Assembly: GCA_018221245.1 (NCBI GenBank)
Contig: JAAOYH010000004.1
Span: 1 to 7,200, forward strand
From: Candidatus Woesearchaeota archaeon
GTDB taxonomy: Archaea > Nanobdellota > Nanobdellia > Woesearchaeales > UBA525
Length of the DNA: 7,200 nucleotides
Reading direction: 5' to 3'
Position numbers and translations under genes: made by a program. Positions within the stretch are counted from its first letter, which is position 1, and each line of letters starts with the position of its first letter. Under the pieces are notes generated by a model that saw only the letters and a list, made by a program, of their open reading frames with translations, was not told the DNA's origin and ran no database searches. Of this stretch, positions 1-5,290 are shown one piece after another.

Positions 1-693
1 AGGCTCTGGGGTGGCGATTCCTTAGACATTTATTCAGGTCTGGAATCCTGGGGGTTGACTTTCCTTTTCCTTCTGTTCTTCTTGATGCTCACTGTGCTTG
101 CTTGCAAGCTCGTGGCCGTCAAGCTGGGATATCTGATATCTTACAAGCCACACCTCTCGGGTCTGATTGTAGGATTGATAGTGACTGTCGCTAGCAATGG
201 TATCCTTCCACTCTTCCTTCCCGGTGGCTTCAATTTCAGTCGTCCTGAGAGGCTTGCTATAGGCAAGTTCAAGAGCCAGTATAAGGGTTGGGAGATGGGT
301 GTGATAGCGGGAACGTTCCCGGCATTCATGTTGCTTTTCATACTTGTGTTGAGTCCTATGTACATTCTTACGCAGTCTATTTTCTATGTGCGCTTGATGA
401 CTGTGGTTTGCTTGACTGCTGTATATGCGTTGATTCCCTTGCCTAACCTCAAATCAGGAAAGAAAGGTAGCGAGTGGTACAAGCGTTTGCGTGGCTGCAC
501 GTTCGGTCTGGATGTCTTCTATGCTTCGGGTCCGTGGTACGTGATACTTTCTGTGGCCGTCGTTCTGTTCACGGTGATGGCTTGGCTTGTTACTTCTGTG
601 GGTTCGCGTGTGGGATTTTTCATATATGGGTTGTCGTTTCTACTGGCTATGTTCGGATGGTTTATCCATCTACAATTTTTCAAGAATAGCTAG
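1..693 (+). CDS. Site-2-protease-like (M50-type) integral membrane protein lacking the zinc motif, 5' end outside window or TTG start at 55
   Basis: The frame is open from base 1 (230 codons seen), so the true start probably lies upstream; the first usable start inside the window is a TTG at 55. Residues below count from base 1. The protein is very hydrophobic, with membrane segments at about 19-40, 53-75, 100-125, 128-147, 178-200 and 203-226. The order of landmarks follows site-2 proteases of the M50 family: a helix ending in KLVAVKLGY (36-44), a glycine-rich LPLFLPGGF stretch (69-77), an RLAIGKFK strip before an AGTFPAF helix (103-109, like AGPLAN), and ALIPLP (143-148, like NLLPIPP). Where active members have HExxH, this one reads TVLAC (31-35), so no zinc ligands remain, and the usual LDG after the proline-rich loop reads NLKSG. 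I infer a non-catalytic member of the family. Family assignment is from remembered patterns only. The stop overlaps that of the convergent gene. Confidence 0.6.
   Translation, partial: RLWGGDSLDIYSGLESWGLTFLFLLFFLMLTVLACKLVAVKLGYLISYKPHLSGLIVGLIVTVASNGILPLFLPGGFNFSRPERLAIGKFKSQYKGWEMGVIAGTFPAFMLLFILVLSPMYILTQSIFYVRLMTVVCLTAVYALIPLPNLKSGKKGSEWYKRLRGCTFGLDVFYASGPWYVILSVAVVLFTVMAWLVTSVGSRVGFFIYGLSFLLAMFGWFIHLQFFKNS
25..36 (+). promoter_or_regulatory. Weak TATA-like element, possible promoter for a TTG start at 55
   Basis: ATTTATT (28-34) is centred about 24 bases before the TTG at 55, the same spacing seen for the other leaderless genes here. It is only a weak match, and the frame is open upstream, so the gene may instead begin outside the window. 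Confidence 0.2.
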
Positions 694-706
694 CGATATG
701 CTAGCT
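688..706. terminator. Hairpin at the convergent stop codons, possible bidirectional terminator
   Basis: AGCTAGC, a five-base loop GATAT, then GCTAGCT form a perfect 7-bp stem. It spans the point where the plus-strand TAG (691-693) and the minus-strand TAG (690-692 as CTA) overlap. A run of five T lies just before it on the plus strand (676-680). Archaeal termination depends mainly on U-tracts, so the role of the stem is uncertain. Confidence 0.35.
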
Positions 707-2429
707 CTCGCGAGTATCCCCTTGCTGCTTCTACGCTAAGTCTCTTGAACTCTTCCTCAAAGTTTCTCAGTTCAGGAGTGTATTTACCTCCAATCTCTAT
801 CTTCCTGTCTACGTTAGTTCGCATTATGTTGCCTAGCTCTTCAGAGGACATAGCTATGGCTTCAGGCATTCGGGTGTTCTCTTGGTTGAACCTTACTAAT
901 AGTTGAGATAGCTCTCGTAGCCTGTACTCCACAGATTTTGTGATGCCTATTATCTTGCGTTCCACCCGTTCGCCATAGTTTAGAGCTTGCTTCAATTCTT
1001 CGAGGGTCGACTCGACCTCTGTCTCGTCTATTTCACTTCCTTCTTCTGCCAAGACTGCTTCCATGATTTTTGTCGTGGTCTCTATGCCTTGCGTGACTGC
1101 CTCATGTGTTTTCTCCAGACCATCGATGAGGTAATCCAGGGTGACCATGATTCTAGCCATCTCATAGCCTTTTTCAGTTATGGTAACTATTACCTTTCCA
1201 AATGTTTGATCCATCCCACCAATGTTCTGTAGGTTCTTTTGTATTCTCGTAAGCTCAGTACCAATTGAGAGGCTTGCGGAGTGGGGGTTGGTCCCATGTT
1301 CTAATCTTGAGAGGTTCTCCTTCAGTTCCTTTAGAGAGTCTTCCGCTATCCTGACTCTTTCATTCACGTTCTCTTCTAGCATGGGGAGTTTCTTTCCTGC
1401 GTGTTTTAGTCCCCCACCTACAACTTTGAGCCTCATGATGATAGAACGCATCTTCCTGAGCTCTTTAGTGAGGATATCTAGGGTGCGCTTGACTTGCGTG
1501 TGTACGTCTTTGGTGAGTCTGCGTTGTCTTTTGAGCATCTCTATCTCTCTCTTGAGCTGTTCCACAACCCCAGGGTCAGAGTCTGATTTCTTCAGGGATT
1601 TGAGCTCATCTTCTTTCTTCTTTATTGCTTTCTCGAGGAGTTTAAGCTCCTTTGTCATGTCACGCTTCTCGTGCTTGGAGTATTTCTTTTCTAGGCGTTC
1701 TTCTGCTTTTAGAGATGTTATCTCTGAGGCTGCCACATCTATTGCTTCTCTGAGATTCTTGACGAGTTTATGGAGATCTGATTCTCCCCTTTTCTCTATC
1801 TCCAGTTCTTTGTCGAGGTGGACAGTAACTTGGTCACTGAACTGTTTCAGATATTCCATAGTGTGCTGGTCAACGTGCTGGAGTGTGCTGACCTCACCAA
1901 TCCGTTTGCCGAGGTCTGCGATTATCCTGCTTTCTTGTCTTTCTGCGCGGTTCTCTTTCTCGGCCTTGCCGAGATATGATTCTACAGATTTCTCAATCTC
2001 TTTCAGTGCCGCGAGAATTCCTGTCCCTCTGCTCTGGATGGCTATAAGGTCGCGGGCGGCCTCTTCTTCCTCTTCTGCGACTGCCGCGTTCTTTTCGGCT
2101 GCCTTCTCTAGTTTCTTTATGGGTCCGAGGTGTTTCTTGGCTTGGGGTGTTCCTTCTTGTTTTGCTTCCTGTTTTCTCTCTGCCTCTTCTATATCTGCCT
2201 CTCTTGTGATCTGTTCTTCCGATGTCTTTCCTCTTCTTATGAAGCTTGCCATCTTCTTGGTAAGCCTTTTCAGCTTGTACCCGAACCTGTCAGTCCCTGT
2301 TTTGGCCTCTACATTACGTTCCTCGCTGAAACCCACTCTGTTCTTGTTGTTTTGGTATCTTTTGTAGATAATTCCACCAGCTATAGAAGATCCTATGACT
2401 GCTATTATCGGCACTAATGGGAGGACCAT
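690..2429 (-). CDS. Membrane-anchored coiled-coil protein of unknown function (579 aa)
   Basis: I do not recognise a named family. Residues 3-21 form one hydrophobic segment with no positive charge before it and a basic patch KRYQNNKNR straight after (23-31). By the positive-inside rule the N-terminus faces out and the rest lies in the cytoplasm. Residues 50-110 are basic and polar, 113-127 contain a run of acidic residues, and 136-380 are almost pure charged helix with heptad-like spacing, strongest at 240-335. A second helical block covers 385-520 with a more hydrophobic patch near 410-436 (GKVIVTITEKGYEMARIMV). A short tail follows. No ATPase, HAMP or chemoreceptor signature is visible. 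A scaffold or cell-shape role is only a guess. ATG at 2429 is 26 bases from a strong TATA box, which supports this start. Confidence 0.85.
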   Translation of the reverse strand: MVLPLVPIIAVIGSSIAGGIIYKRYQNNKNRVGFSEERNVEAKTGTDRFGYKLKRLTKKMASFIRRGKTSEEQITREADIEEAERKQEAKQEGTPQAKKHLGPIKKLEKAAEKNAAVAEEEEEAARDLIAIQSRGTGILAALKEIEKSVESYLGKAEKENRAERQESRIIADLGKRIGEVSTLQHVDQHTMEYLKQFSDQVTVHLDKELEIEKRGESDLHKLVKNLREAIDVAASEITSLKAEERLEKKYSKHEKRDMTKELKLLEKAIKKKEDELKSLKKSDSDPGVVEQLKREIEMLKRQRRLTKDVHTQVKRTLDILTKELRKMRSIIMRLKVVGGGLKHAGKKLPMLEENVNERVRIAEDSLKELKENLSRLEHGTNPHSASLSIGTELTRIQKNLQNIGGMDQTFGKVIVTITEKGYEMARIMVTLDYLIDGLEKTHEAVTQGIETTTKIMEAVLAEEGSEIDETEVESTLEELKQALNYGERVERKIIGITKSVEYRLRELSQLLVRFNQENTRMPEAIAMSSEELGNIMRTNVDRKIEIGGKYTPELRNFEEEFKRLSVEAARGYSRELAYR

Positions 2430-2449
2430 ATACTTTTAGAATTCGTGCT

Positions 2450-2464
2450 GTATATATAACTTTC
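2450..2464 (-). promoter_or_regulatory. TATA box and BRE of the coiled-coil gene
   Basis: Read on the minus strand this is GAAAGTTATATATA, a purine-rich BRE followed by a near-consensus archaeal TATA box. Its centre (about 2455) is 26 bases from the ATG at 2429, so transcription should begin at or next to the start codon. It abuts or overlaps the stop codon of the upstream 89-residue gene. Confidence 0.75.
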
Positions 2465-2732
2465 AGGCGAATGTGGCAGCTCCTTTTATGCAGAGGTAAA
2501 TTCCCAGAGAGAGTGCTAATGTTGGTGCTGCAATCCATAATAGGACGAACATAACTACGCCTATGATCACGTCAAGGATTGAGAGTATGTCTTTTACGGT
2601 GAAAATTCCTTTCACTATTAGTGCTAAAGCAGCAGCTGCTTGGATAAATTCTAGGGGGAACCCTAGACTGTTAGAGATGAGCGTGACACCTGCCAGGATG
2701 TCTATTGCGCCGAAGATATAGTGAAGTGCCAC
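2463..2732 (-). CDS. Small four-helix membrane protein, GTG start (89 aa)
   Basis: Unknown function. Four hydrophobic segments are visible at about 4-20, 25-43, 48-66 and 69-85, nearly filling the protein. The two halves resemble each other: D11-ILAGV at the start of the first half matches D54-VIIGV in the second, and K41-G matches K83-G, with 30 and 29 residues between the acid and the lysine. This points to an old duplication of a two-helix hairpin with one buried acid and one lysine per unit. GTG at 2732 is chosen because an in-frame stop lies four codons upstream with no ATG between, and because the TATA-like element is 26 bases away. The nearby ATG at 2740 is out of frame. It could be a small channel, transporter or structural membrane protein; the sequence does not decide. 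Confidence 0.75.
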   Translation of the reverse strand: MALHYIFGAIDILAGVTLISNSLGFPLEFIQAAAALALIVKGIFTVKDILSILDVIIGVVMFVLLWIAAPTLALSLGIYLCIKGAATFA

Positions 2733-2752
2733 TTTCTCATTCTAGAATCCCT

Positions 2753-2764
2753 ACTTAATAATCT
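2753..2764 (-). promoter_or_regulatory. TATA-like element of the four-helix membrane protein gene
   Basis: On the minus strand this reads AGATTATTAAGT. It is centred near 2758, 26 bases before the GTG at 2732, which fits a leaderless transcript. A 10-bp palindrome ATTCTAGAAT (2739-2748) sits between it and the start. Confidence 0.5.
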
Positions 2765-2773
2765 AACTTGCTA

Positions 2774-2790
2774 GAGAAGAAATAAGATGT
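2774..2790 (-). terminator. T-rich stretch downstream of the 116-residue gene
   Basis: On the minus strand the region reads CTTATTTCTTCTC shortly after the stop codon at 2811-2813. Such pyrimidine- and T-rich runs terminate archaeal transcription, but this one is short and broken. Confidence 0.3.
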
Positions 2791-2810
2791 CTTTGATGGT
2801 TGTCATATAA

Positions 2811-3161
2811 TCAGATGAGATCATATTTTTTCATTACGTCTAATATCTTGTTGAGAGATTCTCCAGGGATTAAGTTTTCCTGGTGATAGAGCTTTGCAAA
2901 GTCTCCTTCTATCTTTAGAGTTGAATCCTCATACAGCATATTCTTGATGAGTGCCAGGAGGTATCGGGCCTCTTTGAAGCTCTTGTGTCCGCAGCCTTCT
3001 ATAGGGTATGACTCTAGATTTCCGTCATCATTAGCGAAGTCAAGATTGATACTGTAGCTGCCTTTCTCTTCTCGCGGGAACAGGGAGATGTATGTCTTTG
3101 TGTATTCTGGCTTTACAGGTAACTTGTCTAATTCTAATTCGAGAGGGCTGAGTTTTTCCAT
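2811..3161 (-). CDS. Hypothetical soluble protein (116 aa)
   Basis: I do not recognise this protein. It has no signal peptide or membrane segment and mixed charge. Predicted strands lie at about 22-29 (KTYISLF), 35-42 (SYSINLDF) and 50-55, followed by a helix at 62-77 (FKEARYLLALIKNMLY), a strand at 81-86 (TLKIEG) and a C-terminal helix at 102-114. This is an alpha/beta domain whose leading part looks like a small sheet. A single GCGHK (56-60) contains a cysteine and a histidine but no second pair, so there is no zinc finger. The ATG at 3161 is preceded at 26 bases by a TATA-like box, supporting the start. The gene is divergent from the basic 78-residue protein, so the two may share control elements in the 171-bp gap. 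Confidence 0.75.
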   Translation of the reverse strand: MEKLSPLELELDKLPVKPEYTKTYISLFPREEKGSYSINLDFANDDGNLESYPIEGCGHKSFKEARYLLALIKNMLYEDSTLKIEGDFAKLYHQENLIPGESLNKILDVMKKYDLI

Positions 3162-3182
3162 ACTTTCGGGAATCTTGTTATG

Positions 3183-3196
3183 GTTAAAATCATTTC
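3183..3196 (-). promoter_or_regulatory. TATA box and BRE of the 116-residue gene
   Basis: On the minus strand this reads GAAATGATTTTAAC, centred near 3187, 26 bases before the ATG at 3161. The spacing again predicts a leaderless transcript. Confidence 0.5.
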
Positions 3197-3221
3197 TGTT
3201 TCTATATAGAAATTATATCTT

Positions 3222-3289
3222 CCGTCTATTCTCTCGACGAGAGATTCGAAAGATTTAAAAGGACGATTCTCCGAGGAGACAATAGACGG
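3222..3289. promoter_or_regulatory. Inverted-repeat pair and nested palindrome around the promoter of the basic protein gene
   Basis: CCGTCTATT (3222-3230) and its exact reverse complement AATAGACGG (3281-3289) flank the core promoter with 50 bases between them. The right arm lies on the predicted transcription start. Next to the left arm, and sharing one base with it, is a perfect 15-base palindrome TCTCTCGACGAGAGA (3230-3244) just upstream of the BRE. Such symmetrical sites are typical of operators for dimeric regulators. The role is inferred. Confidence 0.45.
3247..3261 (+). promoter_or_regulatory. BRE and TATA box of the basic duplicated protein gene
   Basis: CGAAAG followed by ATTTAAAAG gives a good archaeal BRE/TATA pair. 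Transcription should begin about 25 bases after its centre, near 3282, leaving a leader of about 50 bases before the ATG at 3333. This differs from the other genes here, whose TATA boxes sit directly 24-26 bases before the start codon. Confidence 0.6.
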
Positions 3290-3305
3290 GCGAACTCAGG
3301 TTCGC
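3290..3305 (+). promoter_or_regulatory. Leader hairpin upstream of the Shine-Dalgarno site
   Basis: GCGAAC, loop TCAG, GTTCGC forms a perfect 6-bp stem in the predicted 5' leader, ending 13 bases before the Shine-Dalgarno sequence. It may protect the mRNA end or bind a regulator. It does not cover the ribosome site. Confidence 0.4.
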
Positions 3306-3318
3306 TTAGCACACTAAC

Positions 3319-3325
3319 GAGGTGG
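3319..3325 (+). promoter_or_regulatory. Shine-Dalgarno site of the basic protein gene
   Basis: GAGGTGG lies seven bases before the ATG at 3333 and matches the pyrimidine-rich end expected for archaeal 16S rRNA. It is the only clear ribosome-binding site at good spacing in the window and fixes this start. Confidence 0.75.
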
Positions 3326-3332
3326 CTAAAAA

Positions 3333-3569
3333 ATGGCACAAAAGGTAGCAAAGGCAGGTGTAAGGAAAGAGAAGGGGTACCTCTATTTCGTGGACAAGCA
3401 GGGCGACGTTTCCCGCGCGCTCATGGCACGAGGCGGCAAGAAGGGCGGTAAGGCTCAGAAGGTTGCTAAGGTCGGCGTCCGCAAGGAATCAGGATATCTC
3501 TATTTCGTGGACAAGCAGGGCGATATCTCCCGCGCAAAGATGGCACGTGGCCGAAAGCGCAAGAAATAA
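3333..3569 (+). CDS. Small, strongly basic protein made of two tandem 39-residue repeats (78 aa)
   Basis: Residues 2-40 and 41-78 are a tandem duplication; over the first 33 residues of each unit 29 are identical. Each unit holds AQKVAKxGVRKE, then GYLYFVDKQGD(V/I)SRA, which looks like a beta-hairpin turning at KQGD, then MARG and a lysine/arginine/glycine tail. There are 24 lysine or arginine residues against 6 acidic ones. There is no cysteine, membrane segment or signal peptide. The composition, the aromatic strand and the basic tails suggest nucleic-acid binding, possibly as a chromatin or ribosome-associated protein; this is inference, as I cannot name the family. A leader with a Shine-Dalgarno site, an A-rich start of the coding region and a T-rich terminator suggest strong, stand-alone expression. 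The promoter is divergent from that of the 116-residue gene. Confidence 0.85.
   Translation: MAQKVAKAGVRKEKGYLYFVDKQGDVSRALMARGGKKGGKAQKVAKVGVRKESGYLYFVDKQGDISRAKMARGRKRKK
3381..3523 (+). repeat. 117-bp-period intragenic tandem duplication with a 26-bp identical core
   Basis: The core CTCTATTTCGTGGACAAGCA and the next six bases occur identically at 3381-3406 and 3498-3523, 117 bases apart. Outside this core the two copies differ at many silent positions, so the duplication is not very recent, or the core has been kept alike by gene conversion or selection. Confidence 0.85.
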
Positions 3570-3581
3570 GCTCTTGATCCA

Positions 3582-3601
3582 TTCCTTCTTTTCTTTTTTC
3601 T
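3582..3601 (+). terminator. Oligo-T terminator of the basic protein gene
   Basis: A pyrimidine tract with T runs of four and six (TTCTTTTCTTTTTTC, 3586-3600) begins about a dozen bases after the TAA at 3567-3569. This is the usual form of an archaeal intrinsic terminator. It also separates the gene from the glutamate dehydrogenase promoter. Confidence 0.7.
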
Positions 3602-3612
3602 AATAGTAAGAG

Positions 3613-3621
3613 TTATATAAT
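3613..3621 (+). promoter_or_regulatory. TATA box of glutamate dehydrogenase
   Basis: TTATATAAT is centred at 3617, 25 bases before the ATG at 3642, and no ribosome-binding site is evident. This predicts a leaderless mRNA for the dehydrogenase and the coupled downstream gene. Confidence 0.7.
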
Positions 3622-3641
3622 TCTAAGGAAGCGCTCTCTCG

Positions 3642-4895
3642 ATGGCATCCCTATTCAATAACGCCTTACAACAGCTCGACAAAGCCTACGAACATCTCAA
3701 AGTATCGAAAGACGTAAAGGAGATTCTAGGATCTCCCAAAGAGGCTATCCACTTCTGGATACCTGTCAGAATGGACAATGGAGAGTTACAGACCTTCGAG
3801 GCATTCCGTATACACTATAATGATCATCTAGGCCCGACCAAAGGAGGAATAAGGTTCAGCCCAGCAGTCTGCCTCGACGAGGTTGAAGCGCTCAGCTTCT
3901 GGATGATGATAAAGTGTGCGCTGGTAGATATTCCGTTCGGGGGTGCCAAGGGAGGAGTTGTCGTCGACACAAAGCAGCTCTCACAAGCAGAGATAGAACG
4001 CGTTTCAAGAGGCTTCGTCAGAGGTGCAGCGGGCTTCATGGGCCCAGATAGGGATATTCCCGCTCCGGACATGTACACAAACGCGAAGATTATGCTCTGG
4101 ATGTCTGACGAATATAACACCATCAGAGGCAAGTACAAGCCAGCCTTCATCACGGGAAAGCCTGTCGCGCTAGGCGGATCGTTAGGAAGGGACTCAGCAA
4201 CGGCCAGAGGAGGTTTCTTCTGTATAAGAGAGCTGATGAAGCTCAAGAACAAAACTCCAGAGAAGACAAAAGTGGCAGTCCAAGGATTCGGCAATGCAGG
4301 AAGCCATCTAGCGATAATGCTTCACGAGGCAGGATACACAGTAACTGCGATTTCAGACAGTAGCGGAGGAGTCCACTGCGAAGAAGGTCTCGATCCTAAA
4401 CACTTACTCTCAATAAAAAAGAAGGAGAAGAAACCACTCAAATCGTTGGCAAGCCATGCCCCTAATGCTCGCGCAATAACTAACGAGCAACTGTTAGAGT
4501 TGAAAGTAGACATACTCTGTCCTGCGGCTATGGAGAATCAGATTACGAAAGAGAATGCAGGCAAGATCAAGGCACAGATAATCGTCGAGCTGGCCAACGG
4601 TCCAACGACGCCTAATGCGGACGAGATCCTAGAGAAGAAAGGTGTTCTGATAGTCCCAGATGTATTAGCGAACGCAGGCGGCGTCACAGTCAGCTACTTT
4701 GAGTGGGTACAGAACAGGGAAGGATACTATTGGGATGAAGATATGATTGACCGGCGTTTGGATAAGATAATAACGAAAGCTTTTCATAGGACTAATGATG
4801 TGATGAAGGAGAAGGGCGTTACAATGAGAACGGCAGCCTTCCTCACATCCGTGAAGAGGGTCGCTTCAGCTATCGACGCCAAGGGTTTGATATGA
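3642..4895 (+). CDS. gdhA: Glutamate dehydrogenase (Glu/Leu/Phe/Val dehydrogenase family)
   Basis: Catalyses reversible oxidative deamination of glutamate to 2-oxoglutarate and ammonia with NAD(P), linking nitrogen and carbon metabolism in the cytoplasm. The 417-residue length is normal for archaeal hexameric enzymes. The N-terminal substrate domain (about 1-170) has KGGIRFSP (67-74) and IPFGGAKGG (97-105). K67, K91, catalytic K103 and D143 all sit exactly 22 residues before their counterparts in the Clostridium symbiosum enzyme (K89, K113, K125, D165). The Rossmann domain has GFGNAG (215-220), and D239 ends the next strand, which leaves NAD or NADP preference open. V348 and S351 in GGVTVSYFEW match the pocket residues that favour glutamate over other amino acids. 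All key residues are present, so it should be active. A leaderless promoter precedes it, and its stop overlaps the start of a Nudix-like gene (ATGA). Confidence 0.96.
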   Translation: MASLFNNALQQLDKAYEHLKVSKDVKEILGSPKEAIHFWIPVRMDNGELQTFEAFRIHYNDHLGPTKGGIRFSPAVCLDEVEALSFWMMIKCALVDIPFGGAKGGVVVDTKQLSQAEIERVSRGFVRGAAGFMGPDRDIPAPDMYTNAKIMLWMSDEYNTIRGKYKPAFITGKPVALGGSLGRDSATARGGFFCIRELMKLKNKTPEKTKVAVQGFGNAGSHLAIMLHEAGYTVTAISDSSGGVHCEEGLDPKHLLSIKKKEKKPLKSLASHAPNARAITNEQLLELKVDILCPAAMENQITKENAGKIKAQIIVELANGPTTPNADEILEKKGVLIVPDVLANAGGVTVSYFEWVQNREGYYWDEDMIDRRLDKIITKAFHRTNDVMKEKGVTMRTAAFLTSVKRVASAIDAKGLI

Positions 4896-5275
4896 GCCAG
4901 GATATTGTTGTCATAATCCCTCATGATGAGGAGAAAAAGGTATTGATACAATTAGTGAAGGATTCTGCAGAGGAAGGGAGAGAATACGACCTTTTCTCTA
5001 TAGGATTGCCTGCAGGTGTTCAACCTCTTGACAAGGCAAGAGAGTTTGCTAAGGAGCTGTTTGGTATTGAGCTTCAGAGCGACAGATATGTTGTAGAGCA
5101 GGTTTATCAGAGAGGAAAAGATAACGGAGTAAGGTACGTCTTCACGGAGAGAGTCAATAAGTCCGCTGTTCCTGAGGGATCAGATCGCATGTGGTTCACT
5201 ATTCCTGAAGCATTAGTTCTGGAGATTCCTCCTTACGCGATGGACATCTTAAAGAGACTTCGAGATGTTTTGTAG
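4892..5275 (+). CDS. Nudix-like fold protein with degenerate Nudix box, coupled to glutamate dehydrogenase
   Basis: The start ATG overlaps the dehydrogenase stop as ATGA (4892-4895), so translation is probably coupled and the two proteins made together. At 127 residues the order of elements fits a Nudix domain: strands at 4-10 and 17-23, a GLPAG loop (38-42, like FPGG), a helix at 46-58 in the place of the Nudix helix, strands at 66-72, 80-87 and 100-103 followed by IPEAL (104-108, like the common W-x-x-x-E-E-L segment), and a C-terminal helix 113-126. The consensus G-x5-E-x7-REUxEExGU is broken: glutamine replaces the first glutamate (Q44), the loop before the helix is short, and only REFAKELFGI (50-59) remains, with too few acids in register for normal metal binding. 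It may bind a nucleotide without hydrolysing it. The fold call is from pattern only. Confidence 0.65.
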   Translation: MSQDIVVIIPHDEEKKVLIQLVKDSAEEGREYDLFSIGLPAGVQPLDKAREFAKELFGIELQSDRYVVEQVYQRGKDNGVRYVFTERVNKSAVPEGSDRMWFTIPEALVLEIPPYAMDILKRLRDVL

Positions 5276-5290
5276 AAAGGTTCTTATTTA
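5274..5290 (+). promoter_or_regulatory. BRE and TATA box of the 141-residue gene
   Basis: GAAAGG (5275-5280) followed by TTATTTA (5284-5290) places the TATA centre 24 bases before the ATG at 5311, again a leaderless arrangement. The promoter begins at the stop codon of the Nudix-like gene. Confidence 0.55.

Noticed and set aside
1222..2367. A 381-codon open frame antisense to the coiled-coil gene
   Set aside because: It is rich in Ser, Phe and Leu as expected from reading Glu/Lys/Arg-rich helix codons backwards, and has no promoter at the standard spacing.
2314..2538. A 74-codon minus-strand frame across the start of the coiled-coil gene
   Set aside because: It overlaps two better genes and the coiled-coil promoter, and its product resembles no protein.
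3162..3332. A small RNA or tRNA gene in the divergent gap
   Set aside because: No tRNA arms or box A/B-like pattern is seen, and the structure present is explained by promoters, operators and a leader hairpin.
3381..3523. Repeat units as a CRISPR-like array
   Set aside because: There are only two copies, they are in frame inside a protein-coding gene, and the spacing of 117 bases equals the 39-residue protein repeat.
3824..4294. A 156-codon frame antisense to glutamate dehydrogenase
   Set aside because: It covers the most conserved coding part of the dehydrogenase, gives a protein with no recognisable features and has no promoter.
4892..5275. Active Nudix hydrolase
   Set aside because: The Nudix box lacks the first glutamate and the paired acids of REUxEE in register, so only a Nudix-like fold is claimed.
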